Assembly: GCF_009903625.1 (NCBI RefSeq)
Contig: NZ_CP047569.1
Coordinates: 888,001 to 952,000 of the forward strand
From: Microbulbifer sp. ALW1
GTDB lineage: Bacteria > Pseudomonadota > Gammaproteobacteria > Pseudomonadales > Cellvibrionaceae
DNA length: 64,000 nt
Reading direction: 5' to 3'
Part shown: positions 57,459 to 64,000 of the stretch, piece by piece
Layout of the letters: the number at the start of each line of letters is the position of its first letter
Position numbering within the stretch: the first letter of the stretch is position 1
Notes under the pieces: model-generated
What the model was told of the DNA's origin: nothing
The model's database searches: none
What the model saw: only the letters and a program-made list of their open reading frames with translations
Position numbers and translations under genes: made by a program

Positions 57459-59654
57459 TCAGAAATGAAACCTTATGCCCGCTTCAATACTGCGTCCCGC
57501 TTCCGGTGCGAAGTCGCGCAACAGTGAGGTAGCGTTGCGAATTTCTTCGTCCAGCAGGTTGCGCGCGTTGGCGAAGACCACCGCATCGTTGCCTGCCAGT
57601 TTGAAGTTGTACTGGGCAGTGAGGTCCATGCGGGTGTAGGCGTCAGTGGTCTCCTCGAAGGCACCCGGACGGTTCTGTTCGGTGGCGTGGGTGTTACGCC
57701 ATTGCCAGTTCCAGTTGGCGTAGTCGCCACCCAGGGCAAAACCGTAGCGCAGGGGCGGCAGGCGTGGTACTTCTCTGGATTCACCGGCAATGTAATCGTC
57801 AAAGTTGGCGCGTACGCTATCGCCGAACAGGGTCAGGCTGAGGCCGCTGACCAGCGGGAACTGCACCGAGGCTTCGGCACCGTAGAAAGTGGCGTCGCGG
57901 TTGCGGTAGCCGTAGATGTCGAACTCGCTCTCTTCATCTTCCAGGCCGGTGTTGGCGGCATAGATATAGTCGGCAATACGGTTGTAGAAAACATTCGCCT
58001 CCACCTTGGCTGCGTGCCAGCCGCGGGCTTCCTGGTTGTGGTGGTGGTAACCCAGCTCCAGGTTGAGGGAGTTTTCCTTATCCAGCTGTTCGTCGCCGAT
58101 GATGTAGCGGGATTCCGCCAGGTGGGCGCCGTCGGCGAACAGCTCCTCGGCCACCGGCGCACGCTCCGCGCTGGTGAGACCGAGACTCAGGTGCTGGTGC
58201 TCGGTGAGGAAATACTGCAGGGCGCCAGACAGTCCCGCCAGGTTGAAGTCCTTGTCGCTACCGTACTCCGGGTTGACGGTGACATTCTCCAGGCGCGCGC
58301 CCAGATCCAGATGCCAGCTGCCCCACTCGCGCTCCTTCATGGTGAAGGCGCCGATGCTGTCGGTGACTGACGGACGAATGAAGGCCTCGTCACCGATGGC
58401 GGCGAAGTCCTTGCGCGACAGCTGCAGGCCGTAGGCGCCGCGCCATTCACCGCCGTTGTCGTGGGTCAGCTCGACGCGGCTCTCCCAGGCTTTGTTGGTA
58501 AAGCGGGTACCTTCGTCGTAGTGGTCGCCGTGTGGCTCCAGTTCCACGTGCTCGTAATCGTTGTGACCGAGGCGGAAACTGAGTTTGTCCCAGTAGTCGC
58601 TGTTGAAGCGGTGCTCGCCCTTGAGGTCATAGCGGGTTTGCGCCAGGTCGATGCGCACACCTTCACCGCCGTGCTCCTCGTGTTCCTCTTCGTGAACCTC
58701 GTCATGTCCCTCTTCCAGCGCGTGGTCCTCGCCCTCCTCGTCTTCGTGGTGGGCGTGGGTGCCAGCGGGGATGCCGTAGTTGTTTTCGAGGCGGTTAACG
58801 GAGAAGCCGACAAAGCCGCTGTCGGTCACCCAGGACAGGCCGGCACTGCCGCTCTTGGCGCGTGCGTTGGTGTTGCCCACAAAGCCGTTGGTGTTGAACT
58901 CTTCCTCGTGGTGCTCCTCACCCTCGTGACCTTCCTCGTGTGCGTCGTGGCCGTCTTCTTCGTGTTCGCGGATAGCAAGCCCGGGGATCTGGGTGTCGCC
59001 GTTCTCGCGGTAGACGCCGTCCAGATACCAGGCCAGGTTGCCCGCACCACCGGACAGGCGGAAGACGCCGGCATCCTGACTGTTGGCAGTATCGTGGCGC
59101 ATTTCCACCGCGCCCTCGATTGCCTCCGGTACCTTGGTAGGAATACGCCCGTCGATCACATTCACCACGCCACCGATGGCGCCGCTGCCATAGCGCAGGG
59201 CCGCGGGGCCGCGCAGGATTTCAATGCTGTTGGCCAGCAGTGGTTCGATGCTGGCGGCGTGGTCAGAACTGGTGTTGGAGGCGTCGGCCACATCCAGGTT
59301 GTCGTTCAGCACCTTGACCCGGTTGGCGCTCTGGCCACGGATCACCGGCAGGCCCACACCACCGCCGAAGGAGGCATTGGCAACGCCCAGCTGGCTGTTC
59401 AGGGTCTGGCCCAGGGTGGCGGCGGCAGATTTACGCAGCTCATCGCCTTTCAGTACGGAAACCGGCGCTGCCACCGCATCGGCGGGCTTGGCCAGTGGCG
59501 AGACGGTGACATTCACCTCTTCGATGGATTCTTTCTTTTCAGCAGCCTGAGCGGAATGAACAGCCTGAGCGGAAGCGGCAGAAGACACAGCAGAAGTCAG
59601 CGCGCAGGCAATGGCCAGCGCCAGAGTGTTTACTCGGTACTTTTCACGAAACAT
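57459..59654 (-). CDS. ZnuD-like TonB-dependent receptor with His/Glu-rich loops
   Basis: A 731-residue outer membrane receptor. Signal peptide ends VSSAASA. The TonB box is near EEVNVTVSPL and the plug follows (LPVIRGQSANRVKVLNDNLDVADAS, EILRGPAALRYGSGAIGG; shortened). It has two very His/Glu-rich extracellular segments (EEDGHDAHEEGHEGEEHHEEE; HHEDEEGEDHALEEGHDEVHEEEHEEH; both shortened landmarks), fitting zinc capture as in ZnuD. The terminal Phe (IRFHF) is present. The start follows AGGAAT. The upstream gene encodes a small metal-linked protein. Confidence 0.92.
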   Translation of the reverse strand: MFREKYRVNTLALAIACALTSAVSSAASAQAVHSAQAAEKKESIEEVNVTVSPLAKPADAVAAPVSVLKGDELRKSAAATLGQTLNSQLGVANASFGGGVGLPVIRGQSANRVKVLNDNLDVADASNTSSDHAASIEPLLANSIEILRGPAALRYGSGAIGGVVNVIDGRIPTKVPEAIEGAVEMRHDTANSQDAGVFRLSGGAGNLAWYLDGVYRENGDTQIPGLAIREHEEDGHDAHEEGHEGEEHHEEEFNTNGFVGNTNARAKSGSAGLSWVTDSGFVGFSVNRLENNYGIPAGTHAHHEDEEGEDHALEEGHDEVHEEEHEEHGGEGVRIDLAQTRYDLKGEHRFNSDYWDKLSFRLGHNDYEHVELEPHGDHYDEGTRFTNKAWESRVELTHDNGGEWRGAYGLQLSRKDFAAIGDEAFIRPSVTDSIGAFTMKEREWGSWHLDLGARLENVTVNPEYGSDKDFNLAGLSGALQYFLTEHQHLSLGLTSAERAPVAEELFADGAHLAESRYIIGDEQLDKENSLNLELGYHHHNQEARGWHAAKVEANVFYNRIADYIYAANTGLEDEESEFDIYGYRNRDATFYGAEASVQFPLVSGLSLTLFGDSVRANFDDYIAGESREVPRLPPLRYGFALGGDYANWNWQWRNTHATEQNRPGAFEETTDAYTRMDLTAQYNFKLAGNDAVVFANARNLLDEEIRNATSLLRDFAPEAGRSIEAGIRFHF

Positions 59655-59769
59655 TTCGAATTATTCCTGTCAATCACAGGCAGCGGCCACCCAAAAGGCC
59701 GGTGCCCGAATGCATAAGCGTTATTAAGCCGCTAACCGGGATATCTACCGGAATCAGCAGCGAGAGTGA

Positions 59770-60060
59770 TTAGCTGAGTGACAGGAGTGCGGGCGGGCCG
59801 CGGGCGGACTGGCGCTCCGGCTGGCAATCGAGTGCCACCGGGGACTGCTGTTCGATATACAGCGGTGCCAGGTCGTCGGAAATGAAGCTGAACTCACTAC
59901 CCACGGGCGCGGGCGTGTGGTTGTGGGACAGGTCGCACAGCTGGTGCGAGCGGTCGTCGATGTGAATATGCTCCGCCAGCACCGGCTGCGCGAGCATCAG
60001 CGCGAACAGCAGTACAAAGCTGACCCACACGGGGGTCTTGTGACGGTAACTCATATTCAT
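59770..60060 (-). CDS. Small exported metal-linked protein (DUF2946-like)
   Basis: A 96-residue protein with a signal peptide (RHKTPVWVSFVLLFALMLAQPVLA), a His/Asp-rich start of the mature part (EHIHIDDRSHQLCDLSHNHT) and a C-terminal ARGPPALLSLS. It lies upstream of the ZnuD-like receptor on the same strand. The pattern (helix, His-rich part with a Cys, RGPP end) is comparable to the DUF2946 protein at 7111-7584. The start is uncertain among ATGs at 60102, 60060 and 60054; sequence before 60060 looks like a promoter (TTGATT, 16, TATCAT), so I prefer the shorter form. Confidence 0.65.
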   Translation of the reverse strand: MNMSYRHKTPVWVSFVLLFALMLAQPVLAEHIHIDDRSHQLCDLSHNHTPAPVGSEFSFISDDLAPLYIEQQSPVALDCQPERQSARGPPALLSLS

Positions 60061-60138
60061 GGGCGGTATGATATTTGATCTTTGTGACGAATCAAGTTTC
60101 ATCTGAGACTATCGGCCAAATTCCGCCCCGTTTGGGCG

Positions 60139-60144
60139 TATAAT
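60139..60144 (+). promoter_or_regulatory. Candidate -10 box of the his operon
   Basis: A perfect TATAAT lies 80 bases before hisB. No clear -35 is visible at the usual distance. It is a plausible start of the hisBH(AF) transcript. Confidence 0.45.
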
Positions 60145-60223
60145 TCGCGCCTTCTGTCTCAGGGGCCGGTCAACGGGGCCGCCCTGAATTGCAAACAAGC
60201 TCGCAATCAAGGATGTAGACCTC

Positions 60224-60811
60224 ATGCGCACCGCCAGCGTCAACCGCGACACCCTGGAAACCAAGATCCAGGTCAGCCTCAACCTCGATGGCAAAGGCAC
60301 CGGAAAATTCAATACCGGCGTCCCTTTCCTCGAGCACATGATGGACCAGATCGCCCGCCACGGCATGATTGACCTGGACATCACCTGCGACGGCGACGTG
60401 CACATCGATGATCACCACACCGTGGAAGACATTGGCATCACCCTCGGCAAGGCCATAAACCAGGCCATCGGCGACAAGAAAGGTATGACCCGTTACGGTC
60501 ACGCCTACGTGCCCCTGGACGAAGCGCTATCCCGCGTGGTCATCGACTTCTCCGGCCGCCCGGGTCTCACCATGAACGTGCCCTTCACCCAGAAGCGCAT
60601 CGGCAACTTTGATACCGAGCTGTTCTACGAATTCTTCCAGGGCTTCGTCAACCACGCCCTGGTGACCCTGCACATCGACTGCATCCGCGGCTTCAACGCC
60701 CACCACCAGATCGAAACCGTGTTCAAGGCCTTCGGCCGCGCCCTGCGCATGGCCCTGACCCCGGACCCTAGAATGGAAGGCGCCATGCCCTCCACCAAAG
60801 GCGTACTGTAA
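60224..60811 (+). CDS. hisB: Imidazoleglycerol-phosphate dehydratase
   Basis: Monofunctional IGP dehydratase of 195 residues (histidine biosynthesis step 6). Mn-binding motif [26 protein letters not shown] at the start and the second His/Glu motif [18 protein letters not shown] are present. The start is preceded by AAGGAT. No phosphatase domain is fused, in contrast to the E. coli bifunctional form. It is the first of the hisBHAF set. Confidence 0.97.
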   Translation: MRTASVNRDTLETKIQVSLNLDGKGTGKFNTGVPFLEHMMDQIARHGMIDLDITCDGDVHIDDHHTVEDIGITLGKAINQAIGDKKGMTRYGHAYVPLDEALSRVVIDFSGRPGLTMNVPFTQKRIGNFDTELFYEFFQGFVNHALVTLHIDCIRGFNAHHQIETVFKAFGRALRMALTPDPRMEGAMPSTKGVL

Positions 60812-60824
60812 GGCGGGAACGAAG

Positions 60825-61469
60825 ATGCAAAAAATCGTCGTCCTCGACTACGGCATGGGCAACCTCCACTCCGTCGCCAGCGCCCTGAAAAAGGTCGCCC
60901 CCGGTGATGAAGTCGTCCTCGCCACCACCCCGGAAGAAGCCCAGGGCGCAGACCGCCTCATCGTCCCCGGCGTCGGCGCCATCCGCGACTGTATGGAAGG
61001 TTTCATTCGCCCGGGCTTCGTACCGCTGCTGAACCAGTGCATCGAATCCGGCATGCCGATTCTTGGCATCTGCGTAGGCATGCAGATCATGATGGCGAGC
61101 AGCGAAGAAAATGGTGGCGTCGACTGCCTCGGCATCTTCCCGCAGCCAGTCAAATTCTTTGGCACAGATCTGCATGAAAACGGCCAGCGCCTGAAAGTCC
61201 CGCATATGGGCTGGAACCGCGTGCAGCAGAAAATCGACCACCCCATGTGGGAAGGTATCGAAAGCGGCAGCCGCTTCTATTTTGTGCACAGTTACTATGT
61301 GCCTTCTGAAGGCAATGATGCCGTTGCTGGCGAGACTGACTACGGTGTGCAATTTGCCGCGGCTGTTACTCGCAACAATATCTTCGCCACCCAGTTCCAC
61401 CCGGAAAAGAGTGCGGATGCGGGTATGCAACTGCTGAAGAATTTTGTTGGTTGGAACGGCGCTGCTTAA
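60825..61469 (+). CDS. hisH: Imidazole glycerol phosphate synthase subunit HisH
   Basis: Glutamine amidotransferase subunit of 214 residues. The catalytic Cys is C83 in LGICVGMQ, and the His/Glu pair is in ATQFHPEKSA. It supplies ammonia to HisF. The HisH-specific KVPHMGWN loop is present. It lies 13 bases after hisB. The hisA gene follows only after a 125-base repeat. Confidence 0.97.
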   Translation: MQKIVVLDYGMGNLHSVASALKKVAPGDEVVLATTPEEAQGADRLIVPGVGAIRDCMEGFIRPGFVPLLNQCIESGMPILGICVGMQIMMASSEENGGVDCLGIFPQPVKFFGTDLHENGQRLKVPHMGWNRVQQKIDHPMWEGIESGSRFYFVHSYYVPSEGNDAVAGETDYGVQFAAAVTRNNIFATQFHPEKSADAGMQLLKNFVGWNGAA

Positions 61470-61498
61470 GAACGTCAGCTGACGAAGTAAATAACGAG

Positions 61499-61624
61499 AT
61501 GCGAAGGCAGGGTGCCGGGTAAGTCTTTTCAAAAGCGTCGGCAACAGGGATGTTGCCGACGCAGCGTACAGGGATGTATTCACAGCGGTTTTGAAAAGAC
61601 TTACCCGGTGCCCTGCCGCCACTG
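61499..61624. repeat. Structured palindromic repeat, copy 2
   Basis: Near-perfect palindromic element between hisH and hisA. Outer arms of 29 bases (61506-61534 and 61589-61617) pair with two mismatches. The inner 18 bases (GGGTAAGTCTTTTCAAAA) pair exactly. A central hairpin GCGTCGGCAACA-GGGA-TGTTGCCGACGC (61535-61562) has a perfect 12-base stem. Ends ATGCGAAGGC and GCCGCCACTG equal those at 470-594. It splits an otherwise tight his operon; read through it, it can give spurious reading frames. Confidence 0.88.
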
Positions 61625-61667
61625 GGCCTGAAAATAACCGGGACCCCGAAACAGGAAGTTATAAATA

Positions 61668-62411
61668 ATGATCGTAATCCCAGCCATTGATCTGAAAGAC
61701 GGCGAGTGTGTACGCCTGCGTCAGGGTGAAATGGAAGACGCCACCGTCTTCTCCGACGACCCCGTCGCCACCGCCGAACACTGGCTCAGCCAGGGCGCCA
61801 AACGCCTGCACATCGTCGACCTCAACGGCGCCTTCGCCGGCAACCCCGTCAACGGCGACGCCGTCAATGCCATTGCCCGCCAGTTCCCGCAGTTCCCCAT
61901 CCAGCTCGGCGGCGGCATCCGCGACCTGAAAACCATCGAGCGCTACCTCGATGCGGGGGTCAAATGGACCATCATCGGCACCGCCGCGGTAAAAAATCCC
62001 AAACTGGTCAAAGAAGCCTGCCGTGAATTCGAAGGCCACATCATCGTCGGCCTCGACGCCAAAGACGGTCTCGTCGCCACCGAAGGCTGGGCTGAAGTCT
62101 CCGACGTCCAGGCCACCGAACTCGCCAAAGAATTCCAGGACTGCGGTGTCAGCGCCATCGTCTACACCGACATCGCCCGCGACGGCATGATGCAGGGGGT
62201 AAACCTCGAATCCACCATGGACCTCGCCCGCGCCGTGCAGATCCCGATCATCGCCTCCGGTGGTGTCAGCTGCATCGAAGATATCGAAAAGCTACTGGCT
62301 GCCGGCGACGACAAAACCGAAATCTTCGGCGCCATCACCGGCCGCGCCATCTACGAAGACAAGCTCGACCTGCGCGCCGCGCAGACGCTGTGCGATAACT
62401 GGAAGAAGTAA
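61668..62411 (+). CDS. hisA: Phosphoribosylformimino-AICAR isomerase
   Basis: TIM-barrel isomerase of 247 residues (histidine step 4). Typical features: [17 protein letters not shown] with catalytic D8, [10 protein letters not shown], a second catalytic Asp in [16 protein letters not shown] and ASGGVSC. The ribosome binding site is AGGAAG. The 14-base gap to hisF fits co-transcription. Confidence 0.97.
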   Translation: MIVIPAIDLKDGECVRLRQGEMEDATVFSDDPVATAEHWLSQGAKRLHIVDLNGAFAGNPVNGDAVNAIARQFPQFPIQLGGGIRDLKTIERYLDAGVKWTIIGTAAVKNPKLVKEACREFEGHIIVGLDAKDGLVATEGWAEVSDVQATELAKEFQDCGVSAIVYTDIARDGMMQGVNLESTMDLARAVQIPIIASGGVSCIEDIEKLLAAGDDKTEIFGAITGRAIYEDKLDLRAAQTLCDNWKK

Positions 62412-62424
62412 TCGGGATATAAAC

Positions 62425-63186
62425 ATGGGCCTCGCCAAACGCATTATTCCCTGTCTCGACGTCGACGCTGGCCGCGTGGTCAAAGGCGTCAACTTTGTCG
62501 ATATCCGCGATGCCGGTGATCCGGTGGAAATCGCCCGTCGCTATAACGAAGCCGGTGCCGACGAAGTGACCTTCCTCGACATCACCGCCACCCATGAAGG
62601 CCGCGATACCACGCTGCACACCGTGGAGAAAATGGCCTCCCAGGTGTTTATCCCGCTGACCGTCGGTGGCGGCGTGCGCGAAATTCAGGATATCCGCAAC
62701 CTGCTGAACGCCGGTGCCGATAAAACGGCAATCAACTCCGCCGCAGTATTCAATCCAGACTTTGTGCGCGAGGCTGCCGACCGCTTCGGCAGCCAGTGCA
62801 TCGTCGTCGCCATCGATGCCAAGCAGGTGGGTGAGAACAAGTGGGAGATTTTTACCCATGGCGGACGCAAGCCCACCGGCATCGATGCGGTGGAGTGGGC
62901 AAAAAAAATGGACAGTTACGGTGCCGGGGAAATCCTGCTGACCAGCATGGACCGCGATGGCACCAAGAACGGTTTTGACCTGGCACTGACCCGCGCCATC
63001 TCCGATGCCGTGTCCGTACCGGTAATCGCTTCCGGCGGTGTGGGCAACTTGCAGCACCTGGCGGACGGTGTGTTAAAGGGCGGTGCCGATGCGGTTCTCG
63101 CCGCGAGTATTTTTCACTTTGGTGAATACACCGTGGGTGAAGCCAAGGCGTTTATGCAGGATGCAGGCATAGAAATGCGAATCTGA
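62425..63186 (+). CDS. hisF: Imidazole glycerol phosphate synthase subunit HisF
   Basis: TIM-barrel cyclase of 253 residues. Catalytic Asp in [18 protein letters not shown] and in [15 protein letters not shown], with VGGGVR and ASGGVGN phosphate loops. It partners with HisH. I chose the ATG at 62425 ([12 protein letters not shown]), the family start; a longer frame running back into hisA is not needed. Confidence 0.97.
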   Translation: MGLAKRIIPCLDVDAGRVVKGVNFVDIRDAGDPVEIARRYNEAGADEVTFLDITATHEGRDTTLHTVEKMASQVFIPLTVGGGVREIQDIRNLLNAGADKTAINSAAVFNPDFVREAADRFGSQCIVVAIDAKQVGENKWEIFTHGGRKPTGIDAVEWAKKMDSYGAGEILLTSMDRDGTKNGFDLALTRAISDAVSVPVIASGGVGNLQHLADGVLKGGADAVLAASIFHFGEYTVGEAKAFMQDAGIEMRI

Positions 63187-63235
63187 CGGCGGGCAGGCCT
63201 TATGTCGTTGCGTTGGGTGCTGTGGGGCGGTTGGA

Positions 63236-63481
63236 TTAAAACCTGAATTGCGAGCGCCAGCGCTTGGCGCGGAGGCTGCCAAAGGGACGCACATTGCCGG
63301 CGTACTCTTTGGCGGGATTGAGGAATTTTTCTACGGCCTTTTCCGCTTCAGCCCGGCAAGTGAAAGGCCCAAAGGCTTTACCGCCGCGCACGGTGAAATA
63401 CCAGTCGTCACCCAGCTTGTAAAAACGGTCTGCGCGAGGGGGAATGGTTTGACCCTGTTCGCCACGACGATACTGCTGCAT
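63236..63481 (-). CDS. Small DUF6316-like protein
   Basis: An 81-residue basic protein with a short beta pattern (DRFYKLGDDWYFTVRGGKAFGPF) and a helix (CRAEAEKAVEKFL). The GPF motif with the preceding Trp-Tyr strand is as I recall it from DUF6316 proteins of gammaproteobacteria. It ends close to the hisF stop, on the opposite strand. Cytoplasmic; function unknown. Confidence 0.68.
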   Translation of the reverse strand: MQQYRRGEQGQTIPPRADRFYKLGDDWYFTVRGGKAFGPFTCRAEAEKAVEKFLNPAKEYAGNVRPFGSLRAKRWRSQFRF

Positions 63482-63551
63482 GACTCACCTCGCTACATCT
63501 ACTGCCGGGCAGGGCGCTTACATTCTGTGGTGCGCTGCCAGGGTCGAACAT

Positions 63552-63590
63552 CGACACCCTATTTAAAGATTAGTCAAAAACAGGGTGTCG
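63552..63590. repeat. Inverted repeat in the DUF6316-protease gap
   Basis: CGACACCCT (63552-63560) pairs with AGGGTGTCG (63582-63590) around a 21-base AT-rich loop. Possibly a terminator for the minus-strand protease gene or a regulator site. Confidence 0.5.
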
Positions 63591-63611
63591 GTTGGTCCGC
63601 GGGCGCCTGTG

Positions 63612-63650
63612 TTTGCGCAACCTTAATTTGCGCAATTTCAATCTGCGCAA
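63612..63650. repeat. Three 15-base direct repeats
   Basis: TTTGCGCAA at 63612-63620 and 63627-63635 and TCTGCGCAA at 63642-63650 repeat with a 15-base period. Each copy contains the self-complementary TGCGCA. They lie just beyond the 3' end of the protease gene and may be a protein-binding array or a short tandem repeat. Confidence 0.55.
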
Positions 63651-63667
63651 GCTCGCAATAAGCCAGG

Positions 63668-64000
63668 TTACAGATCTTCCGCGCGGATACGTGCTACCTG
63701 ATCTTTCGGAGCCGGCGCACTGCTCTCTTCGCTACTTACCGCCGGGCGTTTCACATAAAGGTTCAGGCCTTTGAGCACATTCAGGGCCTCAAATACCTGG
63801 TTGTCGCGACTGTACCAGTCTTTCTTGCCGGCCTTGGCGCGCTTGCGATCTTCCGAGCCGCTTTCCTCACCGCCATTGCCATTACCCAGGTGACCTGCCA
63901 GGTCCGCTTCCGTGGTGCGTGTGCGCCCATCCATGCGAGTGACCTGCACCCGTTCAACGGTGATGTCCGGAGTAATGCCCTGGGCTTGAATCGAACGCCC
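63668..64000 (-). pseudogene. S41 family C-terminal processing protease, partial (cut by the window edge, not a proven pseudogene)
   Basis: Only the last 110 residues are in the window. The frame continues beyond the last base, reading GRSIQAQGITPDITVERVQV, which is the C-terminal end of the S41 protease domain (GRSIQ..GI.PDI). The C-terminal tail is charged and ends VSSEESSAPAPKDQVARIRAEDL. CtpA-type proteases cut exported proteins at their C-terminus. The gene is incomplete because of the window edge. No frameshift or stop is seen. The type field is the closest available; CDS partial is meant. Confidence 0.85.

Noticed and set aside
47..60102. Mobile elements, prophage genes, CRISPR arrays
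   Set aside because: No transposase, integrase, phage structural protein or spaced direct repeat array was seen anywhere in the window.
60768..61622. A 284-codon minus-strand frame over hisH and the repeat
   Set aside because: It reads through the palindromic repeat and antisense to hisH. The start segment comes from the repeat, as does a similar short frame at 500-799.

Overview
The window looks like a chromosomal segment of a GC-rich marine gammaproteobacterium, most likely a Microbulbifer or Cellvibrio-type organism. This is an inference. It rests on a secreted protein with a long poly-serine linker, STN-type TonB receptors, and an asmA / mutY / yggX / tRNA-Phe / hisBHAF neighbourhood that recalls Pseudomonas. 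I see no prophage, transposase, integrase, CRISPR array or rRNA.

Layout. 1-2.1 kb (minus): hslR, yrfG and a YhhN-family gene. 2.2-4.2 kb (plus): cysK and cysQ of sulfur assimilation. 4.3-5.8 kb: small genes, including an orphan HicB-like protein and a beta-barrel protein. 5.9-7.6 kb (minus): a Met/His-rich transporter-like protein and a DUF2946 protein, probably copper related. 7.6-15.7 kb (minus): a tightly coupled MoxR / DUF58 / DUF4350 / DUF4129 / SpoIIM / RDD operon. 16-19.3 kb: DUF2939 and DUF2237 genes and two tandem PAS-LuxR regulators. 19.6-29.1 kb (minus): an eight-gene Agl/Glt-like envelope motor operon (TolQ, two ExbD/TolR, an AgmX-like TonB protein, TPR lipoproteins). 29.2-42.1 kb: two divergent sets of exported redox genes. 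The minus set holds ApbE, DUF1501 and two c-type cytochrome proteins. The plus set holds an HzsA-related dihaem lipoprotein, two barrel proteins, a TlpA thioredoxin, DUF4266 and DUF3570. 42.5-45.4 kb: a surface lipoprotein with poly-Ser linker, VWA domain and RCC1 repeats. 45.7-51.3 kb: rlmJ, then an STN TonB receptor with FecI-like sigma and FecR. 51.4-53.3 kb: small exported proteins in an AT-richer stretch. 53.5-60.1 kb (minus): tRNA-Phe, yggX, mutY, asmA and a ZnuD-like zinc receptor with a small metal-linked protein. 60.2-63.2 kb (plus): hisB, hisH, hisA, hisF. The right edge cuts an S41 protease.

The two best candidates for undescribed systems are the divergent redox locus (29.2-42.1 kb) and the Agl/Glt-like motor operon (19.6-29.1 kb). 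In the motor operon one of the two TolR-like subunits has lost the membrane aspartate. The window also carries three copies of one structured palindromic repeat family, at 470-594, 3168-3266 and 61499-61624.
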